Source: Paenibacillus vietnamensis (GTDB lineage: Bacteria; Bacillota; Bacilli; Paenibacillales; Paenibacillaceae). From it: 64,000 nucleotides of DNA. Both the position numbers and the translations under genes were made by a program. The stretch spans positions 868,001 to 932,000 of the forward strand of contig NZ_JAHMHW010000001.1 of NCBI RefSeq assembly GCF_020169515.1. Reading direction: 5' to 3'. The notes beneath the pieces are model-generated. The model made no database searches and had not been told where the DNA came from. It saw only the letters and a program-made list of their open reading frames with translations. The stretch's first letter is position 1. Every line of letters starts with the position of its first letter. Below are positions 26,347 to 34,498 of the stretch, one piece after another.

Positions 26347-27117
26347 ATGGAAACGATGCAGAGGATGTTCGGACTGGAAGGCGAGCGGGTTCTGATTACC
26401 GGAGGAGCGACAGGGCTTGGGCTTGCGATGAGCGAGTGCTTTCTTGCGGCCGGAGCGGAAGTGATTATGGTCGGTTCCGACACCGGTGCCGAACGAACGA
26501 AGCTTGCGGAACAAATGGGCAAAGGCGTTTATTACCGGTCCTTCAATGTGGCCGATACGAAGCAGACCGGCCGGTTCATCGAGGAGCTGGAGGAGACGGT
26601 CGGTCCGATCTCCATTCTCGTGAACAATGCCGGCAATCATTGCAAAAAACCGGTAGAAGAAATGTCGGATGAAGATTTCAGGTCCGTCATGGACGTGCAT
26701 GTCATGGGAGCTTTCTCGTTATGCCGCGCCTTAATCCCGCGCATGAAGGAGCGCGGGAGGGGCAGCATCATTTTTCAAGCTTCAATGACTTCTTTTATCG
26801 GCCAGCCTTATGTCGTCGCCTATTCAAGCGCGAAATCCGCTTATCTCGGCATGGTGAGAACGCTCGCTTCCGAAACGTCGGAATACGGCATTCGCGTCAA
26901 CGGGATTGCTCCAGGCTGGATCGAAACCCCGATGCTTCATAAAGCTTTGCACGGCGACGAGCAGAGAAAGCAGAAGATACTCGGGCGAACGCCGATGAAA
27001 ACCTTCGGAAAGCCGCAGGATATTGGCTGGGCAGCTGTGTACCTCGCATCACCGGCCGCCGCATTTGTGAATGGTACGGTACTGCCGGTGGACGGAGGAG
27101 CTTTAATCGGCTTTTAA
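26347..27117 (+). CDS. SDR-family oxidoreductase
   Basis: A 256-residue classical short-chain dehydrogenase: TGGATGLG nucleotide turn, NNAG, the active-site Ser in FQASMTS, and YSSAK with catalytic Tyr and Lys; PGWIETPM follows. It resembles gluconate 5-dehydrogenase/KduD-type enzymes that oxidise sugar acids with NAD(P). It begins 4 bases after the dehydratase large subunit, so it belongs to the same AraC-controlled operon. Confidence 0.87.
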   Translation: METMQRMFGLEGERVLITGGATGLGLAMSECFLAAGAEVIMVGSDTGAERTKLAEQMGKGVYYRSFNVADTKQTGRFIEELEETVGPISILVNNAGNHCKKPVEEMSDEDFRSVMDVHVMGAFSLCRALIPRMKERGRGSIIFQASMTSFIGQPYVVAYSSAKSAYLGMVRTLASETSEYGIRVNGIAPGWIETPMLHKALHGDEQRKQKILGRTPMKTFGKPQDIGWAAVYLASPAAAFVNGTVLPVDGGALIGF

Positions 27118-27134
27118 CGGACCGATAACCATCA

Positions 27135-27168
27135 CTAAAAAAGGACCCTTGCCGCACAGAAGGGTCCT
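27135..27168 (-). terminator. terminator of the manganese catalase gene
   Basis: AGGACCCTT/AAGGGTCCT stem; the T run is on the minus strand side, so it mainly ends the minus-strand catalase transcript and may also stop the SDR operon. Confidence 0.75.
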
Positions 27169-27175
27169 AAGCTGT

Positions 27176-28078
27176 TTACGATTGGATATTACCGGATTGC
27201 TTCAGGCGGTTTGCGATTGCTTTAAAATCCTCGGCCGAAATGCCGGGCGCAAACTCTTCTTCGGCAGCGGGGGCTTCGGGAATCGGAAAGCCTTCAGGCG
27301 CTCCCTGGATCACTTCGAGCGGGAGGCCGTCCTCCGGATGCGTCCCTTTCCAAATCTGGTCAATCGCGGTAAAGTCTTTTTCGCTCCAGGTGTAAAGCTT
27401 GGTATGCTCGGCTTTTTCCTCGTATTTCCGCGCCTCATTAAACAGCTTGTTACTCAAAGACGGAATCGGAACCAGCTTCGTTACGTTGACGCCAGTCGCT
27501 ATTTCCAGCGCCTTCGCGTATGCGACGACATGAACGCCGCCCCGGACGAGCAGGAAGCCGACCACCGCCCTCGCCGCAGGATGATCGGTCATTTCATAAA
27601 CCTTCATTTTATGGGTTCTCGCTCCGCATTCGAGGAAAAAGTTATGGAGCAAATCCTCCACCAGGTTGCCGCTGTTGAACACATGGCTGCCCGTCCACGG
27701 ATTGCCCATCGAGTCGAACGGCATGGCGCCCTGCGCCCCGGCTAAAAAATGGTAGGATAAACGGTCGTCACGTGCATCAGCCAGCGGTGTCTTATCGGGC
27801 TCTTTATAGTCCGTCGAGCCTCTCAGACATTTATTAATCGCATGGGAAACGAGCTCGACATGGCCAAGCTCCTCCGCCGTAATGCTCATGACCAAATCGT
27901 AAAACGGTTTCAGCTTTTCTTTTTGACGGAAGTTAAACGATTGGTAAAGATAGTTGTTTAACGTCGACATCTCTCCGAATTTTCCGCCAAGCAGCTCCTG
28001 GACGGCGGCAGCGGCATTGGAATCGGGTTTTTCTACGTCGGGAATCTCGATCATAATTTCATCCATTCGTTTAAACAT
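27176..28078 (-). CDS. manganese (dimanganese) catalase
   Basis: A 300-residue ferritin-like catalase that destroys H2O2. All expected dimanganese ligands are visible: Glu in GKFGEMST (about 36), Glu and His in EELGHVELV (about 70 and 73), Glu in FFLECGART (about 150) and His in GGVHVVAY (about 183). Length is normal. GGAGG precedes the ATG. In spore formers such proteins are often coat-associated (CotJC/YdbD-like), but no coat signature is seen here. Confidence 0.92.
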   Translation of the reverse strand: MFKRMDEIMIEIPDVEKPDSNAAAAVQELLGGKFGEMSTLNNYLYQSFNFRQKEKLKPFYDLVMSITAEELGHVELVSHAINKCLRGSTDYKEPDKTPLADARDDRLSYHFLAGAQGAMPFDSMGNPWTGSHVFNSGNLVEDLLHNFFLECGARTHKMKVYEMTDHPAARAVVGFLLVRGGVHVVAYAKALEIATGVNVTKLVPIPSLSNKLFNEARKYEEKAEHTKLYTWSEKDFTAIDQIWKGTHPEDGLPLEVIQGAPEGFPIPEAPAAEEEFAPGISAEDFKAIANRLKQSGNIQS

Positions 28079-28269
28079 GTTTTAGCCTCCTATCGTAAAC
28101 TCGCTTTTCCCCCTTTAGTTAAACCTTCCCGATTAAATCAAAACAATCGATCATTACAAAGGAAATTTTAAATTTAGCTAGAATATTAAAGGGTATGTAT
28201 GGCGGCAGTCTTAGTTCATAGAAAAGCTTATGATTTCCGTTAACAACCGAAGATGAATGGGGGAAGGAT

Positions 28270-29406
28270 ATGGAATCTATTAATTCTTTATCGGATTTAT
28301 TGACATCAGGACCTGCCAGCTCTTTTATTGAAGTACCCGGACAGGCGGCAAGAACCTTCGGCCAGTCCACCTTGTCTGCAACCGTGCAGATGAGCAAACT
28401 GTTCTCTATTTACGAAATCGACCTCGAGGTACAGCGTCAGCTTATTCCCAAAAACGTATCCGGATTGATCGACTACATTCTCTTGTATTTGGACCACGGT
28501 CAAAATATATATTTTCCCGGCATCATTTTGTCGGCCCGCGGAGCCGGCCATTATTCCGCTGAGACCGGCACGTACAGCCTGCAGCCGATGGAGAAATGTT
28601 ACGTCGTGGACGGGCAGCACCGTCTCGCCGCCTTCCGCCGGGTTATGGAGACGCTGCAAAGCAATCTGGCCAGAGCCAAGGACCGGAGGGAGTACGAGCG
28701 CGTAGATGAAATTACGGCCAAGCTCCGCAAGCTGTACGAGTTCCCGGTATCCGTCATGATCTATTTGGACATTAACGCCAAGCAGGAAAGGCAGCTCTTC
28801 TCAGACATTAACAAGCTTCCGCGCAAAATTGCGGGCAACCTTGCCGTCCTGCGCGACCAACGGCGGTTTTATCATATTATGGCTTCGAGGCTTGTGCTGG
28901 AGAGCGACGTCATGAAACGGCTTCCGACCGACATTTATTCCGAGCGCGGCAAGGATGACGAATATTTGTTCTCGTACTCGCTGCTGATCGAATTGCTGAT
29001 GGCGTTGTTCGAAGGCCGCTTGAAAGCGAACATCAAGAGCAACGGCTATCATTATACGGAGGAAGCGCTGGAGACGCATCTGGAGCAGGCGGAAAAATAT
29101 TTCAACATCCTGCTGGACGTCTTGCCGGAGCCGAATCGCCGCGAATTGTGCTGGTCCGAGAATATTCAGATCGCCCTGGCTCTCTTCCTTCACGAGGAGG
29201 CGTTCAAGACGCTGCAGTTCAACGTCTACACGCTCACCTACGCCTCGAAAATTTTGAATCATATCGACTGGAATGCGATCTACAAGGACGACGAGAAGGA
29301 CCGCCTGCCGCGCAGAAGCCGGATTATGAAAGCCTTCCAATATATCAAGGATTTCTATAACGAACAGCATGTATTGCTTCTGGTAGAGAAGGAGGATGCA
29401 GTCTAA
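28270..29406 (+). CDS. DndB-like DGQHR-domain protein 1
   Basis: A 378-residue protein with the diagnostic DGQHR motif at residues 114-118 (VVDGQHRLAAF) and the companion LFSDIN motif about 60 residues later, separated by a charged helical insert (about 125-155). This layout is the DndB/DGQHR family. DndB itself regulates DNA phosphorothioation operons and binds DNA; many other members are orphans of unknown role. No dndA, C, D, E, pbe or ssp gene is present in the window. GGGGGAAGG precedes the ATG, and the stop overlaps the next start by one base. Confidence 0.82.
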   Translation: MESINSLSDLLTSGPASSFIEVPGQAARTFGQSTLSATVQMSKLFSIYEIDLEVQRQLIPKNVSGLIDYILLYLDHGQNIYFPGIILSARGAGHYSAETGTYSLQPMEKCYVVDGQHRLAAFRRVMETLQSNLARAKDRREYERVDEITAKLRKLYEFPVSVMIYLDINAKQERQLFSDINKLPRKIAGNLAVLRDQRRFYHIMASRLVLESDVMKRLPTDIYSERGKDDEYLFSYSLLIELLMALFEGRLKANIKSNGYHYTEEALETHLEQAEKYFNILLDVLPEPNRRELCWSENIQIALALFLHEEAFKTLQFNVYTLTYASKILNHIDWNAIYKDDEKDRLPRRSRIMKAFQYIKDFYNEQHVLLLVEKEDAV

Positions 29407-30557
29407 TGGACGGATTACGGTTAAAGATGACCATTCATCCGTATTGCGACAGATTCGGTATGGCGACAGTGTCGCTGAAGGTTCACGATCTGCTCAACTA
29501 TACGACGATCGATCCGATGGTGCAGCGTAAACTAAGCGGAGGCCAGCGCAAGAAAATTGCGCATTACCTGCAGGAGCGCGAGCTGGACCATGTGTTTTTC
29601 GGCCCTGTCACCCTTTCGCTTCGAAATGTCAGTGCCCTTGCCAAAGAGGAGGATCATCTGGTCCTGCTTCACGGGGAGAAGCTCAGCATTTTGGACGGGC
29701 AGCACCGGATTATGGCACTTGGGTATTGTAACGAGAAAATGCAGAAGGAAAGCCGGAAATACGAGCGCGATGTGATGAAGCTCAAGGTCAAATGCCGGAA
29801 ATTCCCGGATGACCAGGGGCTGCAGGAGGAACTGGAGCAAACGGAGGGGCTGCTTGCCCAGCTGGAATCGAGAAGGTTGGATTTGCTGGAGAGCGAGCTG
29901 TCCGTTCAGCTCTATATCGGGCTTGGCGAAGAGGAAGAGAAGCAGCTGTTCGGCGATATCAACTCCAAGGTGCAGCTGGTCAGCAAGGAGCTTGGACATG
30001 CCTTCGACGGGAGCGATCCGCTCAATACGATCATCCAGCAGGTTGCGGATTACAATGAGCTGCTCAAGACGGCCGGCATCGAGAGCCGCAACAACTTGAC
30101 CGCCTTCAACAAAAACTATACGTGCTACAGCTGGCTGTACGCGACGGCGTCGATTTTGTTTACGGGCAAAATGCAGCCTTCCTATGAGCTGGCCCGGCGT
30201 ATCCGCAAGGAGCCGGCGGTTCACGTCGAGCTGCTGCATCAGTTCATGAACGCCATTCTTCCCCATATGCCGGAGCAGCCGGGGCTTTCCAGCTTCATCT
30301 CGTCCAGCAGGGTCATTCAGGAATCGATTGCCCTGTATGCTCACGGCTATCTCGTGAAGGGTGACGGTACGTACAACCGGGATTGGGTGTCCTGCTTAAG
30401 CATTCTGAAGGATGTGGATTGGACGCATGAAAACGAAGAGTTAGCCGAGAGAATGGGCAGGCTGGACAACGGCAAGCTCAATCTCATTCATGAGAAATCG
30501 CTCAGGAAGCATTTGCTCGTCATCGATTATTTGAAGGAAGACGGTCTTGCCGTCTAA
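29406..30557 (+). CDS. DndB-like DGQHR-domain protein 2
   Basis: A 383-residue paralogue of the preceding gene: DGQHR at residues 97-101 (LDGQHRIMALG), a longer coiled-coil-like insert (about 105-165), then LFGDINSK. The N-terminal MTIHPYCDRFGM differs from gene 1. The TAATG junction means the two are translated together, so a heteromeric complex is likely. The stop codon lies within a few bases of the 3' end of a group II intron remnant on the other strand, so the last residues could have been altered by that insertion. The function is unknown. Confidence 0.8.
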   Translation: MDGLRLKMTIHPYCDRFGMATVSLKVHDLLNYTTIDPMVQRKLSGGQRKKIAHYLQERELDHVFFGPVTLSLRNVSALAKEEDHLVLLHGEKLSILDGQHRIMALGYCNEKMQKESRKYERDVMKLKVKCRKFPDDQGLQEELEQTEGLLAQLESRRLDLLESELSVQLYIGLGEEEEKQLFGDINSKVQLVSKELGHAFDGSDPLNTIIQQVADYNELLKTAGIESRNNLTAFNKNYTCYSWLYATASILFTGKMQPSYELARRIRKEPAVHVELLHQFMNAILPHMPEQPGLSSFISSSRVIQESIALYAHGYLVKGDGTYNRDWVSCLSILKDVDWTHENEELAERMGRLDNGKLNLIHEKSLRKHLLVIDYLKEDGLAV

Positions 30558-30780
30558 TCGAGTAGATAGGGGCGGCTAGCACCTGACCTCTCACACCACC
30601 GTACATGCGGGTCCTCATACGGCGGTTCCAAAAAGTTAACAAAACTCCAAGTTACGAAGCAAACTTTTCAGCCCTTTCGCTTCCCAGTAGGAAGTCGGAA
30701 GGGCGTTGTTCATGTTTCGAGACATTTCCCACGCCCCTCGCCTGGAATAAATGTAGATTTTGCATGTGGTTCTGTACGAT
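30557..30780 (-). mobile_element. group II intron remnant (3' end)
   Basis: Read on the minus strand, 30636-30745 encodes the tail of an intron reverse transcriptase. After it come GAACCGCCGTATGAGG with CCGCATGTACGGTGG (a domain V-like hairpin with the GTACGG pairing arm) and then GTGCTAGCCGCCCC and CTACTCGATT, which I recognise as the 3' end of bacterial group II introns, probably class C. Everything 5' of about 30780 is missing, so the element is dead. The exact outer limit in 30780-30800 is uncertain. Confidence 0.7.
30636..30745 (-). pseudogene. fragment of group II intron reverse transcriptase/maturase
   Basis: The minus strand reads RRGAWEMSRNMNNALPTSYW and then EAKGLKSLLRNLEFC before a TAA. 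This resembles the last 30-40 residues of intron-encoded reverse transcriptases (R-K-G-x-W-R-M-S...ALPxxYxxxLGLxSL). All catalytic domains are absent. Confidence 0.6.
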
Positions 30781-31048
30781 AACAAATGAACAAGATATAA
30801 ACAATATTGAGACAATACCAGCAGAGAATAATAAAGAATCGAATATGTATTAAGACTACAAGAGGATAAGTTGAATAAGGACTACCCAGTATTCACTAGG
30901 TCGCTATCCAATCATACCTCTCAGAGTACACCCTAAATATGGAAAGGTATTTAATATATCGATTATGGACTTGATTAGCTATAATAGCAAAAGGATGACG
31001 AAGGGTCATCAAATTCAAAAGTTTAAAGAAAAAGAATGAGGAGTATGT
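30781..31048. other. AT-rich non-coding gap
   Basis: About 270 bases with no gene that I can support. It contains a perfect -10 (TATAAT at 30980-30985) and a short hairpin GATGAC/GTCATC near 30993-31010, upstream of the small membrane protein. Confidence 0.4.
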
Positions 31049-31411
31049 ATGGTTGACGTTTTATGGACGATTTATTTAGGGTTGCTCGCAACGGCTTCAC
31101 TCACTTTTTTAATAAAAGGAAAATATAAGTCGAAACTTAGCAAAATAGATTTCGTTGTATCCATCATTACATGGATTGGATTGTTCGGGTACGTTACGGA
31201 AACGGAGGTTCTAAATCCTACTGTCTGGAAATTTGTCTCCGTGGCAGCTTTTCTGTGGGATCTATCATTTACGCTGCTTCTAAAAGGTTATGAAGGGGAA
31301 GAAATCCTGGAGGAACTATCGATGGTAGCAAGGAGAGTCTGGATGTTGATAACATTTGTTGTCATGGTCGGACCTTTGTATTACGGGTTGTTCAAATATG
31401 CCTTTGCATGA
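31049..31411 (+). CDS. small membrane protein of unknown function
   Basis: A 120-residue protein with four predicted membrane helices (about 3-22, 34-52, 62-82 and 98-116) joined by short charged loops. A ribosome site GAGGAG lies seven bases before the ATG. I do not recognise the family. It sits between the intron remnant and the IS110 element, in sequence of lower GC than the flanking genome. Confidence 0.6.
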   Translation: MVDVLWTIYLGLLATASLTFLIKGKYKSKLSKIDFVVSIITWIGLFGYVTETEVLNPTVWKFVSVAAFLWDLSFTLLLKGYEGEEILEELSMVARRVWMLITFVVMVGPLYYGLFKYAFA

Positions 31412-31554
31412 TGCCGAGTAATGCAAGAAAAAAGAAACCGAGCATATAAAGACCGCTTTGGTATTAGGTGGAGGTCTGGTTCGATGATGACTGACTGATC
31501 GTGCCGAATATCGGGATGAAGGAACAAAATAAAACTGGCTATGGCATCCTCATT

Positions 31555-31680
31555 ACGATTGGAAACAGTGTCTCAAACTACCATGGCCTTACGGCCACCA
31601 CCATGAATGAAAATGAACTTGGCCTGCGACACTGTTTGTTCCATAATGGAACTGCAGGTCACAGGCCGTTACTTTTTTGG
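31555..31680 (+). ncRNA. candidate bridge (seek) RNA of the IS110 element
   Basis: The non-coding left end folds strongly. AAACAGTGTC (31563-31572) is the exact complement of GACACTGTTT (31628-31637), closing a 55-base region with an inner GGCC-TTAC-GGCC hairpin. It is followed by a perfect 7+1+7 hairpin GTTCCATAATGGAAC (31638-31652), and GGCCTG/CAGGCC (31621 and 31662) can pair around it. IS110 transposases use a structured RNA from this region to pair with target and donor DNA; position and shape fit, but the guide loops have not been matched to DNA. Confidence 0.5.
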
Positions 31681-31816
31681 TAGGACATACTCTGGGTCTC
31701 AAACCGGCCGACTGTATCCCACGAGCACCGCCGATTGTGCCAAGAGCACGTGTATAAAAATTCTCTTCTTCTGAGGATACATGGCCTGCACAAATTCTAC
31801 GGATGAGGTGATGGGA

Positions 31817-33049
31817 ATGGAGGCGATTTTGGAACGCTGTGCAGGACTGGATATTCATCAGGAGACTGTTGTAGCTTGTGTTCTTTACGGTGAATTAGAG
31901 CGAAAGCCAAAGCAAGAAATCCGTACCTTCTCTACAACTACAAAGGGGTTACTGGCCCTTAACGACTGGCTGAATGAATGGGAATGTACGCACATCGCCA
32001 TGGAAAGCACAGGAGTGTACTGGAAACCTGTCTGGAACATTTTGGAGGGGGCGTTTACGCTCATACTTGCAAATGCCAGAAGAATTAAGAATGTGCCTGG
32101 GCGTAAGACAGACGTTGCCGACGCTTTCTGGATTGCTCAACTCCTTCGCTCGGGACTCATTTCCCCCAGCTTTGTACCTCCCGTGGATATACGGAATCTG
32201 CGGGACCTGACACGCTATCGACGAAAACTGCTTGGCCATGCGACAGCTGAGAAAAATCGAGTGCATAAGATACTACAAGATGCAAATGTGAAACTCACTA
32301 CGTACATTAGCGAAATTTTTGGTGCATCCGGCCGTGCGTTATTAGAGTCCATTATTAACGGAGAGGTTTTGGATGCCGATAAGGTCCGAGAAAAGGTAAA
32401 AACTTCCCTCAAGCGCAAAGTCCATGAGCTTCTTGAAGCTTTAGATGGACGAATGAACAAACATCATCGTATGATGCTGGGGCTGCACTTTGACCACTTG
32501 TCCTACATTGAGAAGCAATTGGAGATGGTCGAGTCGGAAATCGATCGGTTACTGGTGCCCCACTTGCCATCAATGGAGCTGTTGATTACGATTCCTGGTA
32601 TTCAGAAGGATGCGGCGGCGGTCATCTTAGCTGAGATCGGGAACGATATGTCTTGTTTTGGAGGCGATCCACAACTAGCGGCTTGGGCCGGGTTAAGTCC
32701 AGGTAATAACGAAAGTGCTGGAAAAAAGAAAAGCTCGCGAATTGCTAAGGGAAATAAAAACTTGAAAGCTGTTCTTTGCCAAGCAGCCTGGGCAGCGAGT
32801 AAATCCAAGGGCACGCGACTGGCATCTTTCTTTTACCGAATACAGAAACGACGAGGGCAGAGGAAGGCAACCATAGCGACAGCACATCTGATACTTAGAA
32901 TAATCTATCGTATGTTAAAAGACAGTACCCCATATCGAGAAGTCGGCTGGGACTACCTACCTTCTGCAACATCGTCTGTTGATTTCTGGATTAAGAAAAT
33001 TGAGGCCCAGGGATTTAAAGTTCAGTTAGAATCCGCAGAAGCCTCTTAA
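31817..33049 (+). CDS. IS110-family transposase (DEDD recombinase)
   Basis: About 410 residues, both domains intact. The N-terminal RuvC-like domain has GLDIHQ, AMESTG and the DVADAFWIAQLL acidic pair; the C-terminal Transposase_20 domain has LITIPGIQKDAAAVILAEIG and LAAWAGLSPGNNESAGKK with the catalytic Ser region. An in-frame ATG at 31781 exists, but GAGGTG six bases before 31817 gives the usual N terminus. The frame is complete with no stops, so the element may still be active. Confidence 0.92.
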   Translation: MEAILERCAGLDIHQETVVACVLYGELERKPKQEIRTFSTTTKGLLALNDWLNEWECTHIAMESTGVYWKPVWNILEGAFTLILANARRIKNVPGRKTDVADAFWIAQLLRSGLISPSFVPPVDIRNLRDLTRYRRKLLGHATAEKNRVHKILQDANVKLTTYISEIFGASGRALLESIINGEVLDADKVREKVKTSLKRKVHELLEALDGRMNKHHRMMLGLHFDHLSYIEKQLEMVESEIDRLLVPHLPSMELLITIPGIQKDAAAVILAEIGNDMSCFGGDPQLAAWAGLSPGNNESAGKKKSSRIAKGNKNLKAVLCQAAWAASKSKGTRLASFFYRIQKRRGQRKATIATAHLILRIIYRMLKDSTPYREVGWDYLPSATSSVDFWIKKIEAQGFKVQLESAEAS

Positions 33050-33061
33050 AAAAAAGTGATT

Positions 33062-33090
33062 TTACACTCTTAGTGGGGAGTGTCTTTTTG
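33062..33090 (+). terminator. terminator after IS110 transposase
   Basis: ACACTC (33064-33069) pairs with GAGTGT (33078-33083), followed by CTTTTT. Confidence 0.7.
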
Positions 33091-33182
33091 CGCTTTTTAG
33101 GGACTTACATTTTCGTATAAAAAGCGAGCATTCGTGAGAAAACTGAATCGTACTGAAGGGAGTTCAAGGAAGGACTCTATAC

Positions 33183-33222
33183 AAACGAAAAAGGAGGTGC
33201 GGCGGCAGCTCCTTTTCGTTTT
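33183..33222. terminator. bidirectional terminator-like hairpin
   Basis: AACGAAAAAGGAG pairs with CTCCTTTTCGTT around a GC-rich loop, then TTTTC. It does not follow an obvious gene; it may be the terminator of a gene lost when the mobile elements arrived. The rest of 33091-33355 holds no gene; a perfect -10 (TATAAT) lies at 33274-33279. Confidence 0.6.
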
Positions 33223-33355
33223 CACAAAATAAGCGATTTTGTACATATGTAGCTGATAAGCATTAACTGGCAGTATAATTTAGATATAAACGTACTCTCA
33301 AAAAAGTGTGTGGTAAACTATTCGAAGCACGACACTTGAGGGGATTAAAGAAACT

Positions 33356-34294
33356 ATGGAAGACTCTGTAGTCATACAAGCAGAACGAATTGCAGTCGAT
33401 TTTCTTCTGGAACAAGTAAAAACTTCATATCAGATCATAGGTAAAGGCATCACAAATCAGGTTTGCGTAGTTGAGACGGAGAGTCGCAAAGTTGTTGTCC
33501 GCATGAACGATAAAGATATATTTCCAAGCTTTATCAAAGAAAAATGGTGCATCGAGCAAGCAGCCGCAGTAGGCATTCCTGGGCCTGAAGTTTTGTCCAT
33601 TGGTATTGTTGATGAAACAGCCTATATGATTCAAACTTTTATAGATGGCAACAACGGGTTAGACAGTACGGTTCCTAAATCCAATATTTGGAGGCAGCTT
33701 GGCGAATATGCCAGTCTTATTCATTCGATTCCAGTGAAAGGATACGGGGATATTCTGATTGATCCAGTCCATGGTGAGTTTCAGTCACCTTCTCATGCCG
33801 GATCGGACGGCAGTTGGCAAGGGTATGTGCAGTATAATATCAATAGTTTGACTGAGCATGATCGCTTGATTGAGCTTGGAGTAATCACTCAGATGGAATC
33901 GCAGAGAGTAAGAAAACTGTTTGAAAATTTGAAGAGTGAACCGTTTCGCTTCGGTTTAAACCATGGAGATATCTCTTTAAAGAATACGATTGTCAATCAG
34001 GCAAACCAAGTTATATTGCTGGATTGGAATGCAGAAGAAAGCGTGGTACCGCATGCAACTGTTGCTCAATTGATGCATTACCAAATTCTAGGACTAGAAG
34101 AAAGCGCAAGTGTTGAGGAATTCAAAGCGTTTATGGACGGATACAAAATAAGTGAAAAAGAGCTTTCTGAAACGAGGCATTTACTGTTATTAAGGGCTTT
34201 CGATAACCTCAGGTGGGCTATTGATCGGAGCCCTGATCTGATCGAACCCTATGCTGCGTTTGCGAAACAAGTCATTGACATGATTAGGAATTAG
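33356..34294 (+). CDS. APH-family phosphotransferase
   Basis: A 312-residue kinase of the aminoglycoside/choline phosphotransferase superfamily. The catalytic loop reads NHGDISLKN (about 200-208) and the Mg-binding Asp is in LLDWN (about 220); the N lobe has VVVRMNDK with a likely nucleotide-contacting region. The substrate is unknown: antibiotic, homoserine and sugar kinases share these motifs. It lies in the lower-GC accessory stretch and has no co-directional partner close by. Confidence 0.75.
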   Translation: MEDSVVIQAERIAVDFLLEQVKTSYQIIGKGITNQVCVVETESRKVVVRMNDKDIFPSFIKEKWCIEQAAAVGIPGPEVLSIGIVDETAYMIQTFIDGNNGLDSTVPKSNIWRQLGEYASLIHSIPVKGYGDILIDPVHGEFQSPSHAGSDGSWQGYVQYNINSLTEHDRLIELGVITQMESQRVRKLFENLKSEPFRFGLNHGDISLKNTIVNQANQVILLDWNAEESVVPHATVAQLMHYQILGLEESASVEEFKAFMDGYKISEKELSETRHLLLLRAFDNLRWAIDRSPDLIEPYAAFAKQVIDMIRN

Positions 34295-34498
34295 TTAGCA
34301 GAAATGAGAGATGTTTTTAACCAAGGGTGAAGAAAATGATTAAGCTCCTTAACGGAGCCGAGATAGTTTAACAATCACCAGGACGAAGCTACCGGTATGT
34401 AACGGCAGCCTAGTTGAGCTAACGGGCAGCATTCAAGGCTTATATTGGAGACACTGATATAAGAGCGAGACAGACATGTCCCAAATAAGGAGGAGAGC

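Larger units (their letters stand above)
31501..33110 (+). mobile_element. IS110-family insertion sequence
   Basis: Contains an intact IS110 transposase with a long non-coding left part (31501-31816) and a short right part. IS110 elements have no obvious terminal repeats and leave little or no duplication, so the limits given are approximate and were not found from repeats. The left part carries the RNA structure described separately. Confidence 0.7.

Noticed and set aside
28172..28196. SigB-like promoter (ATTTAG-13-GGGTAT) before the DGQHR genes
   Set aside because: The -35 matches only four of six positions and SigB use in this kind of organism is doubtful.
30605..30853. 82-residue plus-strand reading frame
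   Set aside because: It runs antisense across the group II intron remnant, has no ribosome site and no protein-like composition.
31501..31683. 60-residue reading frame before the IS110 transposase
   Set aside because: It lies across the structured non-coding left end of the element and has no ribosome site.
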